Source: Macrolepiota albuminosa (lineage: Eukaryota; Basidiomycota; Agaricomycetes; Agaricales; Agaricaceae). From it: a DNA stretch of 64,000 bases. Positions 1 to 12,517 of this stretch are shown piece after piece. Within the stretch, counting starts at the first letter, position 1. Each line of letters starts with the position of its first letter. A program made the translations under genes and the position numbers. The notes under the pieces were generated by a model that saw only the letters and a program-made list of their open reading frames with translations, was not told the DNA's origin and ran no database searches. The stretch spans positions 1,797,826 through 1,861,825 of the forward strand of contig JAMWFC010000116.1 of the NCBI GenBank assembly GCA_027475525.1, given 5' to 3'.

Positions 1-3000
1 CGGAGATCATTAATCTCAAGGAGATGCAGGTCGAGCTGTTGGCGACGATTCTCGTGGGAAGTAGAAGACGTATTATAAGCAAGACGCAGTCGATCAGCTT
101 CCTGGTCATTTCAGAATTATTAGTCTAGTTCCTCCCTAATGAGTCGGTAAAACTGACCTCAGAGACTGCCGAGTAACGTTGATGTAATGCCTTGTAGTCC
201 GCAGTGAGAAGAGACCGCTCATGTCGTAGGTTTTCAATTGTCTCCGCGTTCTCTGCCACACGGCTCTCTAGTAGACGTGCCTTTTGTTCGACGTTAGCGT
301 TTTCTATGTAACGATATAAGCGATTAGTCTGGTGAATGTTCAATAACGCGCCAACCTCGCAATTCCTTTTCCAAGCCTTGGTTCTCTTTCTTGAACGTCT
401 GCAGATGTTTTTTGACGTCGTCCATATCCTACGGATTATTATAAGCAAAGAAAACGACGAACGTGCAAATTGAGCTTACCGATTCCGTCCTCTGCAGCTG
501 ACTCAGAATACCAGCCTTCTCTCGCTGGACCTGATTCTGCTTGGTAGTCAAAGTTCTCAACTGAGATCTCTCTGACTTCAAGTCAGCTTCAAGATCGGCA
601 ATCACTCTTTTAGCCTTGTCAAGCTCCTAAGCCATGATCAATAATGACCTCATGTAACTATGAAAAGACTAACCTCCTGGACGTTGATTGCCGTCCTTTT
701 AGTCGCTTGGCTACTTTCCACAACCTTTTTCATTTCTTCCTTTGTGGTTTTCATCTGAGCGTTAAGACGGCTTGTCGCGTCTTGAAGGGCGGCTCTTTCG
801 CCGAGAAGAGTCTTGCGTTCTTGACTCCATTCTTTTTTCAAAGCCTCCAAATGGGCATTGACTGACTGTAGGTCGGCCCGCAGAGCTTCGCTCGTTTTCG
901 TGGCAGGAGTAGGGGGCTCTGTGGGAAGATCATCCCTGGACATTTCCAGGGTGCTGTGTTGGGAGACGATTAATGAGGCATCCGAACCAAATATATTTAA
1001 TGGCAACACACCTCTCGTCGATCTGGTTCAGTTTCGAGATGTCAATCCTAATGTGGCATTTTTGGCACCTCACTTTCTCTAAACGACGAATGCGGCGTTC
1101 TTCCCGCCTTGTTAGACTTGCGATCTCGTATTCCAAGACACAAGTTCTGGCGCGTGTGTCCTCGAGTTTCTTTGTCAGTCCAACCACACTTAAACCAGCA
1201 TCTTCAAGCTTGTCAAGTTTGTCGTCGATACTCTCGTTCGCCCGGTCAAGCTCCTTCTGAAGTCGATTGATTTCTGAAACTAGAGGCGATATCGTTGGAT
1301 CGGGGGAGGTAGTATTCAACCACGACAACTAAAGGTTCTTTAACGAGGATTCAAGACAAAAAGTAGAAACTCCTACATCTCTTAGAGGAGCCCCAGGTGT
1401 CCTTGGAGTCCTCAATGACATTGACAAGACTTGTCTATGGATAGGTGAAATACCACTGGTATTGATAATCTTGCTTGGGGTTTGGAATTCGTTCAAAGTC
1501 ATTCTAAGTGCTCGGTTCCTTTCGAGCAAATCTTCCTTCTCTCTCTCCAAAAGGTCAACCTTTGTATCCCTAGCCTTCTCCATGGCTTTTCGGGCAGGTG
1601 ATTGGTTAAGCAGAGTATTGAGCCTAGCGATCTCTCGATTCGCGGAGTCGAGCTCAGCTTCCAATGCTTCAACCTCAGCATTGGCTTCACCCGCATCAGA
1701 AAAGAGGTTTCCTGAGTGGGAGGTGTCTTGCGATGAGCTGCCTTCGCGTGCGCGATCACGCTCACGCTCAACGGATGCAATCTTTCCCTTGAGGTCGTTG
1801 AGCTCCTCCTCATCGGCTAACATCTTCTTCTCTGCCTCTTCTAACGCATGCTCCATCTGTCGCGCAAGTTCTTGAGCTTTTAAGGCGTCAGATTCCAGCT
1901 TCTCTACTTTCTCGCAGGCTTCCTCGTTCGCTACGCTCATAGTGCGGACCTCGTCATTAGCGGCCTGTAATTCCTCTTCAAGAGTTTCAATCCGATCGAC
2001 AGCAATGACTGCTCCCTCCTCCATTTCAGCTAGATTAATATTCATGGCTTCCAATTGCTTCTCTAGTCCTTGCATTTCTTCACCCATCTGCTCAATACGA
2101 GCCCGCTCTGTGGTCAACGCTTCATCCTTGGCACCGAGTTCCCCTCTGAGACTCTCGACGATGTCGTGGACTGTGCGAAGATCCTTATCCTGCTCATTGA
2201 TCTTCTGCTTAGACTGCACGGCATCTTCTTCCAAGTCATGAATCTCCTCTTGAGCCTTTCTCAATTCCGTTGTGAGTTTTTCGACCCGCTCTTTGGCATC
2301 TCTCAGCTCTCCTCCAAGTTCCCTTCCACTTTCTAAGAGACATTCTGCCTGTTCCACTCTTTCTCTCGCGGTATCTCGCTCTTCCTCAGCCTCTGCCAAT
2401 CGTTTTTTCAGTTCCCGCGCGTTGCGGTGACTCTCTTCTTCGAGATCCCGTGCTTTCTTCTCCGCCACTTCAATCTTTCCTTCCAAGTCTTTGATTATCT
2501 CTCCTACTCCCTCCTCTACTTCAACCATTCGACTTTTCCAGCTTTCCTTGTCTTTCACGCGACCCTGTTTTTCGCGCTCCAGCTCCTGCACAAGAGCTTC
2601 TTTCTCCTGTTCAACCTTATCCTTCTCTTCTTCGGCCCTTTCTTTTTCTCTGTGGAGAGAATCTACGAGCTCTTCCAACTCGGCTTTCTCCTCTCCCCAT
2701 CCTTCACCTCCAACGTCCTCGATAACATTTTTTAATGTTGTTCCACCCATGCTAACCCTCTTCCCACCTCCACTGAGCCTTCGCCTACCCTCTACTATTT
2801 CCGGCTCCACGACTGAGTTTTCGGGGACAGGAGCCGCCCTCTTTTCATCTTCAAGCTTGCGCAACCTCTCAATTAAAGCCTCATTTTCCTCTTGAAGACG
2901 CCGATTCAACCCGTGTAGATAATTATTCAGCTTACCAACATTAAATCGCGAGTGGCCCTGGCCTGCACCAGCTCCGAAGCCCATTGCAGGATCAAAGGAC

Positions 3001-4906
3001 GTGTTGACGCGGTGATGTGTCGTTAGGTCGTGAGAGGACGCTGTAGATACGAAGGAGGCATGCTCTTGTGCGCCGTCATATGGGGAGAGGTTGCCGGATG
3101 TTTGAGGCATATGGCCCATATCCAGCGATTGTCTTCGGCGAAAGCCTGAGCCTGAGCCGGAAGCTGTAGAAGCAGAATCAGAATCAGACCCTCCTTCTGA
3201 GGGAAGGAAAGTTTGTGCAAGTGGGTGAGAAGACCGAGAGTTTCTGTTCATCAAGAGACGAGGTCGAGGCGTAACACCTGCAAACGCGGTCTGCAAATTC
3301 GTCCTTGGACCAATGTATGATATCCCAGGACCAGGCGTGGATTGCACAGTACTTGGTGAAGCTAAATGGTGATCGTGGCGGGGTTGAGGAGTTGGAAACT
3401 TCATTCGAGGCCGAGCTGTAGAATTGATAACCGAAAGAAGAAAGGACCGACGTCTCGAAGGAGTCAATGGCTCCTCCGAGTCCTGACTCCCTTCCTGATG
3501 AACCTCGTCATTGTGTTGCTGATCTTTATGTTGAGAAGGCTCGGGCGTGTCGAGCAAGTCATCTGGAACCGGAAGATTGAATCGTGGGCGGGGACGAGGG
3601 TATGAAAGCCGTGGGGTAAAGGCGACCGATGGGGACGTAAATGTACTGGAAATATGACCTAAAGACTGATTAGAGAGCTGAGGTGATTCAGTCGGATTGT
3701 GAGTGCTGAGTTGGTCGCCATCGGAAGAGAATGTAGGTTCAAGTTCCTGTTCTGAACTCGCCTGCTGAAATCCTTCAACTGCATCATCATCGTGCCGTTC
3801 CTGTTCGCCGTCAGAGTAGGATTCTAAATTGACTTGCGGAGGAGAGATTTGAATATCGGTGATATCCATGGATCGAACATCGTTATCATATAGTGATTGA
3901 GCTTGTGCATCGCCAGAAGCCGAGTTCTCATGAGACTGAGATTCGCCAGATATTGGTGAGGCTGTATTCGAACGAGGTAAAGGGATGCCACTCGGTGTAG
4001 CGGGAGAATGAGTGTTTAATGGGACAACAAAGGACTTAATGCTCTGTGGAGTTGACTGAGCAGGGGACGTTGTACGGGATGAGCTCGTGCGGGACAAAGA
4101 TGGAGTACGACTACGCATCACATTTTTGCGCAAGGCAACGTTTCGATATTTATCAAAAGGAGAGACCTGTTAACTAATATAAGCTTTTGTAACGATCTAG
4201 GCATCTAGCGAACCTTGGGTTCAGACCTGAGGCTGACGGAGTAATCGTAGTTCTTCTTCGGTGTGCCACGGTATTCAATTGATTTTGACATATATTGAGG
4301 TGAACCTCTTCCTTCAGTCATTTGGAGTTCGGCGGTTAAGGATATGCCTTTTTTCTCTCCCTCCTCATCGGTATGTGCAGGTGGAAAGCATAAATTTTCC
4401 ACGCTATCTTCGCTCGGTCCTTCCTTAACATTTTCATCTTCAGAGCCTTGTCCTACCCAAGGCTCGGTGCTGATATCTGGTAGAGAGGGTATCCCGGTGA
4501 TGTCAAAGCTGTCTCGTCGCTCTTTTGTGACGTAAGGTGATGTTCCTCGAGAAGATGCTCCTTGAAAGGACGATTTGGTAGAACGAGAGGCTATAGAACT
4601 TGCAAAACGTGCTGTGCTGGACGTGCTCGATGATGGTCGAATTGTAGAGACCATAGTATGGTGTGACGATGCGGGCGCAGGTGTCGATGTTACCGGAGGC
4701 GACCTGTCCTCGAGGTCATCGTCGAAGTCGCTGGGTTCTCCCAAGGGGTCAGAATCGTCGGAGTCGTCAAAGCCGGGAAGGGAAGGGAGAGATGGCATAT
4801 CTCTGTCTTCAACAGCTTCAATTCTCCGCCACACCCTGGAAGGGGTCTCTAGCATGGCGGCCATGGTTATGGTTCTCGGCACCTTCAACGCGGTTGCACT
4901 CCACAA
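1..4906 (-). CDS. Large coiled-coil protein, 3' end beyond window
   Basis: A multi-exon gene reads leftwards off the window edge. The first exon (4906 to about 4214) is acidic and Ser-rich, with a MPSLPSLPGFDDSDD stretch. A short intron (about 4213-4167; branch-like TTAAC, acceptor CAG) joins it in frame to SPFDKYRNVALR and the long exon ending near 1380. That exon is Ser/Pro-rich for about 400 residues and then becomes almost continuous heptad-like Glu/Lys/Leu coiled coil, opened by FNVGKLNNYLHGLNRRLQEE. Further exons (about 1328-1010, 960-670, 630-480, 425-355, 305-170, 100-1) stay coiled coil and include a CQKCHIRID pair of cysteines. At least seven introns fit GT-AG. The build suggests a cytoskeletal, spindle-pole or microtubule-organising scaffold, but I do not recognise the family and that role is a guess. 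Start could be at 4906 or at one of the next two in-frame Met codons (MAAMLETPSRVWRR). Confidence 0.75.
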
Positions 4907-5091
4907 CGCGTCGAGATCATGTGATCGCGCGTGAAATGCGAAATCAACGTCTCAAAATCCAGCTCAGAACATTTTTATAATTGCTGTCGACTGTTATAAC
5001 GATATAAGTATACAAGGTACCGCGACCATCTCTTGATCTCGGACCATGATATCTCCAGTTGCCAACAAGTCTAGGCGAGATCCACATTTAT

Positions 5092-5246
5092 CAAGTGCAG
5101 TGGACAGACGGTGAAGAGATACCATTCCCCCATGCCTAGGAGATAGGCTGGTAAGTTTTCTGAGCTCGCAAGTGCAGTGGACAGACGGTGAAGAGATACC
5201 ATTCCCCCATGCCTAGGAGATAGGCTGGTAAGTTTTCTGAGCTCGC
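5092..5246. repeat. 77-bp perfect tandem duplication (copy 1 of 10)
   Basis: The block starting caagtgcagtgg at 5092 recurs at 5169 without a mismatch, period 77. It lies at the left end of the permease relic. See the finding on ten identical-period duplications; probably an assembly join. Confidence 0.9.
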
Positions 5247-5935
5247 GGAGCTGTGATACACTCCTTTTTTCAATGCGGCATACAGGGGTCGAAAAAGACC
5301 TCGCATCTTCACGCATCACTGAACATTGCCCTTAGTGTTTAACTAATTGACCGTCATTCTAATCAGTATATTTCCGTCAACGTCTTATTCACTGGCTCAC
5401 GAATTGCTGGGTTCACCATAACTAGCTGTTTTGATTATTTTCTTTATGTGTATACCGCGGACACATAGCAAATAGGCGTTTCTTAGCTTTGCAGAAGACG
5501 AGACTTTGGTATGGATGGTATCCTAAGTTGTTGAGGTTGTTTGTATTGACATGACTCCACGGTCAACAGTAGCCTAATGTGCTTTATCTCGCATGAAGCG
5601 TGCTCAATATTGAGACTTGTGTGTGGATTAGCTAATTGGTAACCTGGTTCTATCGCGTGAGTGTCACAGTTGCAACCCGTGTTTTGCTGAATCGTGGACA
5701 AATACCTTCTGCGGATGCTCCAGACTAAAAGGCAACTCCCTTAACCTCTTTACCAGCTCGTTATCTGTGTCCTGTTTGCTTTCTGCTACGTACATCTTTG
5801 TCTTGAGACAGCCAAACGCACTCGTGACCTATGATAGACTACTTGAAAGCACACATGAAAGTTGACCAGCTTGGTTATTTGCACCCCAAGTTCCGGTACC
5901 AGACCTGGGTACACAGGAGTCGATGAATACGGTTG
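5247..5935 (+). pseudogene. Decayed copy of the adjacent MFS permease
   Basis: Plus-strand fragments align in order with the intact permease gene that follows. GVEKDL and a copy of the TM2-3 region (5275-5500) match the exon around 6690-6970. Then a large internal part is missing. The segment from 5701 to 5930 (tctgcggatgctccagac..., ccccaagttccggtaccagacc) matches the last exon at 8500-8709, including the terminal FRYQ motif. Reading frame is lost by small indels and stops. The copy is internally deleted and cannot encode a transporter. It looks like an old tandem duplicate of its neighbour. Confidence 0.75.
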
Positions 5936-6257
5936 TCTAATCACACGAACTTGTTGACCGGAGGTTGATCGGAGATGATTTTCCTGTTTTGTCTCTGTCC
6001 GAAGCCTTGAGTCTGTCCCAATCCAGACATATCTATTATCGAGATTCCTTTCCGCGTCCTTATCTGATATATTTTCGAAGGTTACAGGGTGCGTCACCTA
6101 AATAAATAACTAAAAACCCAACTTAGAGACAATGTTTACTCAACTATTGGATTCCACTCCCAACGCGTGATCGTTGACACGCTATTCTCGAATCTGTACC
6201 CGTGGCCACTGACTATCTCACCTCTAGCTGATGTCCACGTTTGACTAATCGCTGAAC
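5936..6257 (+). other. Intergenic, upstream of permease
   Basis: No gene recognised. This holds the presumed 5' region of the permease gene starting at 6258. No clear TATA box or other site stands out. Confidence 0.4.
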
Positions 6258-8712
6258 ATGTACCCTGAAAAACTGGACCCAGCTCCTGCACATTCAAACC
6301 AGGTGCAGAGTAACAAAGATTCATCTGTGGATGATGTTGCTATCGACCCGGAAGCCGAAAGAAAACTTGTCAGGAAGTTGGATATATTCCTCTTGCCTCT
6401 GTTCGGTCTGGCCTGTGAGTTTTGCCAAGATATCCTTGAACCTTATAGGAAGACATATTCCAGACTGCACCAATTTTATCGATAGGTAATCCTTCATCTG
6501 CCTGCTTGTACTTATCAAATCGTTACTCGCAACAGAACTTCTATAGGTTCGTTTTTATAAGACCTTTGATACGTTGCCATCGCTTACTCCAACTCAAATC
6601 TAAAGGAAATGCAAAGATTGCTGGTAAGCCTTCTGTGGTTTGAAGGTTTCAACTTTACCCTAACACAAGTGCTTGCTTGATACCACAGGGATTGAAAAAG
6701 ATCTCGGGATGTTAGGCTTTGACTACAACATAGCCCTTACAGTGTTTTACATCTTCGTATGGCGTGTTGATCGATCCTCACCGTGAATTGATTTGACGTT
6801 TTTAGTTTATTGCCGTCGACATCCCATCCAATCTGGCACTCAAACGTTTTGGTTCCCCTTGGCTAGCTGCTTTGATCACTCTTTTTGGTGTTATCTCTAT
6901 CAGCACTGCCTTTGTCAAGTCATATGCCGGATTCATCGTAAATCGCGTGTTTCTCGGCCTTGCAGAAGGTGGAACGTTGGTTGGTGAGAAATTGCCAGAT
7001 GTCGAGGATGAACTGACAAAAGGTCTACCATCTGTAGTCAGGACTGACATACCTGCTCTCTCGTGTAAGTGCTGAACAATGTCAAAGCTTCCGGCACGAC
7101 GGAATATCTGATAACCTAGTTCTATCGACGTCAAGAGCTTGTCTTCAGGATAGGGGTTTTCTTCGGTGCATCGACTCCGATCGCCGGTGCCTGTAGGGAA
7201 CTTCTTCTCGGCTTCGAATGGTGTTTTACATCGCTTCTACAGTCGGCGGCCTTTTAGCATCAGGTCTTCTTTCAGTTCCTGACATTGGCTCTGTCAAATC
7301 GTGGAGAAAGGTAAGAATTGTAACTTCAGTCATGCTGTGCTGAGAACCTCAGTTCCTGACATTGGCTCTGTCAAATCGTGGAGAAAGGTAAGAATTGTAA
7401 CTTCAGTCATGCTGTGCTGAGAACCTCGCTAGATCTTCCTCATCGAGGGTAACACATTTGTCGTGGTTCAAGGAGTCATTCTGATTTGACACAGGGATTA
7501 TTACAACTGGCTTTGGCTTGCTGTGTTTTTTAATCCTTCCCAATGATCCACGCGATACTCGACTGCTGAATGCCAAAGAACGAACTTTAGCTGTCGCACG
7601 TATCGACGCTGGTCAGACTGTCAGGACACGAGGACATCGGGAAAAAACCACGCTCAAGCTCATTATCCGGTCCCTCAGTTTTCCTGTATGAGTCTTTCTT
7701 GGTGTCGAATCTTAATCATTCTTCCCTGAAACGTTGACGTTCAGACCGTACTTCTGACAATCTGTTATATTATGCTCAACATCTCATTCCAAGGACTGAG
7801 CCTTTTTATGCCAACTGTGGTTTCCACACGTAAGTGTATTCATTTTTATTTATACCTTCCTTGGAAAAAAAAAACCCTCATAGTTGGGCACTTTAGTATG
7901 TGATTTTGAAGGGCATCTAGTTGTGGCACTTCCCGAATTCTTCTTACACAGCTGTTGTCGAATCACAGCTACGCACAGTCCCGCCCTACATCGTGGCAAC
8001 TGTATGGTCGGTTACAATTTCGTATTTTAGCTACAGAATACGCCAGAGGACTGTCGTCATGTTATTCTGTGCTTTCCTCATGGTTGTGGCATATTCAATC
8101 TCGATTGGGACGCGAAATTCTCAGGCTCGGTGAGAAATTTGTTCTTTAGCGGATATTGTACTGACTTCTCATAGCTATGGAGCATGCTTTCTGTCCCTTG
8201 CTGGTGCCTCACCTGGTGGTCCACTAGTGTGTCAAATTTGAAGCGTGTATCAAGGTTATATACTGACACTGGATCATGAAGGTCCTTTCATGGGCAACAG
8301 ACAATGCCTCGCCAGACACAGTCAAAGCCGTAGCTACTGCTATGGTACCAGGTACGAATTTAATCTTTTGTCAACTCTACCGTTTATATTGATCATCCAT
8401 TTCATCGAAGGCGTGGGGGCATTAGGATCCGTCATTGCGTGAGTTTTATCCAGTAACACGCGTCCTTGTTAAGTTTTGTCCAGAGTGTGGACATACCTTC
8501 CAACGGATGCTCCAGACTATCATGACGGCAATTCTCTCAACCTCTCCACCAGCTGCGCCATTTTTGTCCTTGTTACCTTGTGCTACGTATACCTTCGCTT
8601 TGAGAATGCCAAGCGCGATCGTGGGGAACGTGATTATAGATTGCAAGGAAAGTCACAGAGGGAAATCGAAGAACTTGGGTACTTGCATCCCGAGTTCCGA
8701 TACCAGACCTAG
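6258..8712 (+). CDS. MFS permease, Dal5-like anion:cation symporter family
   Basis: Plasma-membrane major facilitator of the allantoate/nicotinate/vitamin permease type. Exon pieces read in order: acidic N-terminus, ERKLVRKLDIFLLPLFGLA (TM1), FIDRTSIGNAKIAG (an 11-nt exon aacttctatag supplies part of it), GIEKDLGMLGFDYNIALTVFYIF, FIAVDIPSNLALKRFGSPW, then NRVFLGLAEGG, FYRRQELVFRIGVFFGASTPIAGA, LIEGIITTGFGLLCFLILPNDP, the central loop, and last YLPTDAPDYHDGNSLNLS and GYLHPEFRYQT with stop at 8712. About eleven short introns are needed. A 77-bp duplication at 7272 repeats part of an exon plus its donor site. With one copy removed the frame looks open, so I call the gene probably functional. Substrate cannot be told from sequence. 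Confidence 0.75.
7272..7425. repeat. 77-bp perfect tandem duplication (copy 2 of 10)
   Basis: Block starting tcagttcctgac at 7272 recurs at 7349. It spans the end of an exon (coding SVPDIGSVKSWRK), the GTAAGA donor and part of the intron, so the duplicated copy would add a false exon. Confidence 0.9.
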
Positions 8713-10196
8713 TGGCACTTCTGGCAGGATATTGCTTGTGAGTTCGTAATATTTGATGACAGCAGATGATCTCTTGTGTTCTACGAAATAAACAATTTCA
8801 AAAGTAAGATGTGCAAGTCCAATTGTTATGATGGTCATTGAAGAAAAGTTTTGTGTTCTACGAAATAAACAATTTCAAAAGTAAGATGTGCAAGTCCAAT
8901 TGTTATGATGGTCATTGAAGAAAAGTTGACTCGTTCTCATGGCCCATTACGCGATCATACTGACAATGTCATGGGATGCATGCCTGGTATATCCGCCGAG
9001 CGAAATCGAGTATCAGGATCACGCGACGGGATTAATAAACGTGCCATTCCATGCTCCAATATATCTCAGCCCACAAACACAAGCATTCGGACTCCGACGG
9101 GTCGTACGGATATGGATATCAATAGGCGTCCTCAATGTTGCAAAGTTCTGATGACAATACTGATGGATATGGTGTGTCCCCACAAAGGCCCTGCTGCTGG
9201 GTCACTTGATGTACAAGTCCTCCGTAGAAATATTGTCTTCCAGCTAGTCTCACACCAGAACGGCCTTGCCTTGCCAGCTATGTTTTTCTTGGTGGCATAG
9301 GAGATCGTAATTTGTCCCAGTAGTATGTATGTGAAAAACCACTCGACCGAAAGTGTATGATAGACCCTCGAATGAAATGAACCTGAGACCTTACATCCAT
9401 ATATAATTAGCCAATAAATTACCAGCATGAAAGTTGGCCCAAGGTAACATTTTGCGTAAAATGGAAACACCTTATAATTGCACCCACCAATCGGACTGAC
9501 TTTCCCAATAGATCTGTGACAGATAGGCACTCTGTGGTGTTCTGTCGGACACACAATCTCCATAGCAGGAATCCACCCCGAAATCAAAATCTCCAGCACT
9601 AGAGAATTCGCAATCGAACTGAGATTCATGATCTTCTGAGACTTTTTAAGGTTGAAACGATCAACACATGGTACATACTTTCTGACCAGGCATGACTGGC
9701 TAGTAAACCCTGATGGAAATTCCCATGCCATTACAATAAACACGGAGCTTGAACACGAGGATGAGATCTTCACGTGGATATTCAAAGCATGAGAGCCTAT
9801 TCAATCTAACTCGTTCCACTTATCCAGAAACTAAGAAACTAAAAGCGTCAGATCAGTGTGTGCGCGCCATCATTCCGTTTAATTTGGCTGCGCGTAAGAC
9901 CGTGGCAGCTGATGATCATGAAATAATAGGCTTTTGGAAGGAAATATACGCCATAGAAGCGGCGGCTGGCGCGCTGATCATCACGGTGGGGTGATCTAAT
10001 TTACCTTTATGACGTCTTCTCCATCTTCTCATGAAAACACACGAATGAACAGGTTCGTGACTCCTTCATACCCGAATAATGTCATTTGTTAGCCATTATT
10101 GTACTTAAAGCACACACAAACGGCATGAAATACCCATACCATTTACGACCACGAGTACTCTTCTAAAATCTTCGCGCAATAAACGACCACGACGAG
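8713..10196. other. Long stretch without a recognised gene
   Basis: Open frames of up to 217 codons exist on the minus strand (9785-9132) and up to 131 codons on the plus strand (8905-9300), overlapping each other. None shows a domain I recognise, plausible intron structure or consistent coding bias. A plus-strand segment 9530-9785 reads fairly protein-like (ending HAITINTELEHEDEIFTWIFKA region) but has no start and an internal stop, so it may be a gene relic. The last 150 bases are the promoter side of the monooxygenase gene. Confidence 0.4.
8774..8927. repeat. 77-bp perfect tandem duplication (copy 3 of 10)
   Basis: Block starting ttgtgttctacg at 8774 recurs at 8851, perfect, period 77, in the 3' flank of the permease gene. 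Confidence 0.9.
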
Positions 10197-10412
10197 ATGA
10201 GCCTTCCGCAATCTGCACGATCTAGGTTATCGTTCTTGGGCGGCCGATTTTTTGGTAATGGTCGACAGCGAAAAGATCAGGCTGAAACCACGCCGCCGAC
10301 GTCGACACCGCCGCCGCAGGAGCAGCAGCCGCAAACCAATGTCGTTGAGGGACCCGACCAACGACTCTCAGAGCCGATTCACTCCGAGAGGCCTATGAAG
10401 ATTATTTGCATC

Positions 10413-10566
10413 GGAGCCGGCGCGTCTGGCCTTTTACTAGCGTACAAGCTCCAGCGCTCGTTCAACAATTTCGAGCTCGTGTTGTATGAGGAGCCGGCGC
10501 GTCTGGCCTTTTACTAGCGTACAAGCTCCAGCGCTCGTTCAACAATTTCGAGCTCGTGTTGTATGA
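10413..10566. repeat. 77-bp perfect tandem duplication (copy 4 of 10)
   Basis: Block starting ggagccggcgcg at 10413 recurs at 10490. It duplicates the codons of the FAD-binding Rossmann motif of the monooxygenase and puts a stop in the frame. Confidence 0.9.
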
Positions 10567-10897
10567 AAGAACGAGGTAGTATCTGGGACTTGGTTTGAGA
10601 ATCGGTACCCTGGGTGCGTATGATTCCATTGACGAGTTCGTTCTTGAAGAATCCATTTATGTCGGTTATGCTTGGGTGGAATGACCAATCATCCCGATTT
10701 ATATTCTTTGATATTCGCAATCCGTTGCATAGCTCGTACTCACTGATAATATGTAGATGCGCATGCGACGTCCCCGCACACACATACACCTGGTCCTTCG
10801 AGCCAAAGCACGACTGGTCAGCTGTATATGCAGGTTCCGACGAGATCCGTGGCTACTTTGAATCTTTCGCCACCAAATACGATCTCCACAAATACGT

Positions 10898-11051
10898 CAA
10901 GCTGCGACACAGAGTCGACAACGCTACGTGGAATGACCAGACTGATTCTTGGGATGTCGAAGTGACGGATCTTGCAAGCTGCGACACAGAGTCGACAACG
11001 CTACGTGGAATGACCAGACTGATTCTTGGGATGTCGAAGTGACGGATCTTG
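10898..11051. repeat. 77-bp perfect tandem duplication (copy 5 of 10)
   Basis: Block starting caagctgcgaca at 10898 recurs at 10975. It duplicates the exon segment coding LRHRVDNATWNDQTDSW and shifts the frame by two. Confidence 0.9.
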
Positions 11052-11972
11052 CATACGAAGCGAAGAACGAGGCCGGTGATGGTGATGGAGGTAAAGTGAT
11101 CGACCACGCGGATATCCTTATAAATGCCTCAGGTGTTCTGAATGCGTGGAGGTGGCCGATATTCCGGGGTTGCATGACTTCAAGGGCGTGTTGATGCATA
11201 CGCGGATTGGGATCGCTCAGTCAATCTAGAGGGCAAACGTGTTGGCCTCATCGGGAACGGGTGCGTTTAATTGAGCCATTTTAATTTTTCAAAAAGCATG
11301 ACGTATGTGGGAAAGGTCATCCGGGATCCAGGTCCTCCCGGCGATCCAACCCAAGGTTGCGAAATTAATAACCTTCGTGCGCCGACCAACGTGGGTATTC
11401 CCCACACAAGGGTATGAGCAACACGTTTATAATGAGGAAGAGCTTGAACTCTTCCGGACGGATCCTGCAGCGCACCTTGCCTATCGGAAAAAGCAGGAAG
11501 AGGCGACAAACAGTGTTTTCCCCATGTTCTTAGCTAATTCTGCCATGCAACGAGAAATGTCTGAGCGATTGGTGAACGCTATGAATTATAAGCTCGCGGG
11601 GGTTGAAACATCGCTCGCAGAGAAGCTAGTGCCCAAATACGGTGTGGGATGCCGACGGATTACGCCAGGCGTGGGGTACCTCGAAGGCCTTTCAAAAGAG
11701 AACGTTGAGGTGGTATACGGAAACATTGAACGGATCACGGAGACGGGATGTGTAAGCTCAGATGGGACGGAGCATGAGTTGGATGCACTTATTTGCGCCA
11801 CGGGGTTCGACACAACGTATATGCCGAGGTTCGGCGTGAAAGGCGAGATAGGACGGAGCATGAAAGAAGAATGGAGTAAGGAGGCCAAGGCATACCTCGG
11901 GATTGGAGTCGCTGGATTCCCGAACTATTTCCTGACTATCGGGCCCAATAGTCCCATTGGGAATGGGCCAGT

Positions 11973-12126
11973 GCTGTCGTTTGTCGGTAAGGATATTCAT
12001 TTCCATGATTCCATTCAGATGAATGATGGAAAATAAATCATTCAGAAGCGCTGTCGTTTGTCGGTAAGGATATTCATTTCCATGATTCCATTCAGATGAA
12101 TGATGGAAAATAAATCATTCAGAAGC
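11973..12126. repeat. 77-bp perfect tandem duplication (copy 6 of 10)
   Basis: Block starting gctgtcgtttgt at 11973 recurs at 12050. It spans the coding end VLSFV, a GTAAGG donor and most of a short intron of the monooxygenase gene. Confidence 0.9.
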
Positions 12127-12517
12127 GTGCATTGATTATATCTCAAATTTGCAAATCGATGGCAGACAGAAAACATCCGGAGTTTTTCCCCAAAGCGAGA
12201 GGCTGTTGAGGACTTTATTGCGCACAAGGATGAATTCATGAAGAAAACTGTATGGGAACACGAATGCAATTCTTGGTACAAGGCAAACAGTGTGTCGGGC
12301 AAAGTGAGTGCATTGTGGCCGGGGAGCACATTGCACTACTTGGAAGCAATCGCCGAGCCACGATATGACGACTGGGAAATCACGTACAAAGGTAACCGGT
12401 TTGCTTGGCTGGGGAACGGGTTCTCGCAGACGGAGGTGGACAAGACGGCAGATCTTTCGTACTACATACGGAACCAAGACGATTCGCCGCTGCTGGGACG
12501 CAGAAAGGCGCTGCAGG

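Noticed and set aside
1462..2895. Several plus-strand open frames of 80-137 codons over the coiled-coil gene
   Set aside because: They are antisense shadows of the long minus-strand coding exon, with Ser/Phe/Leu-rich nonsense composition.
9132..9785. 217-codon minus-strand frame
   Set aside because: Long but without recognisable domain, introns or coding bias, and overlapped by protein-like stretches on the other strand; listed only as an unexplained region.
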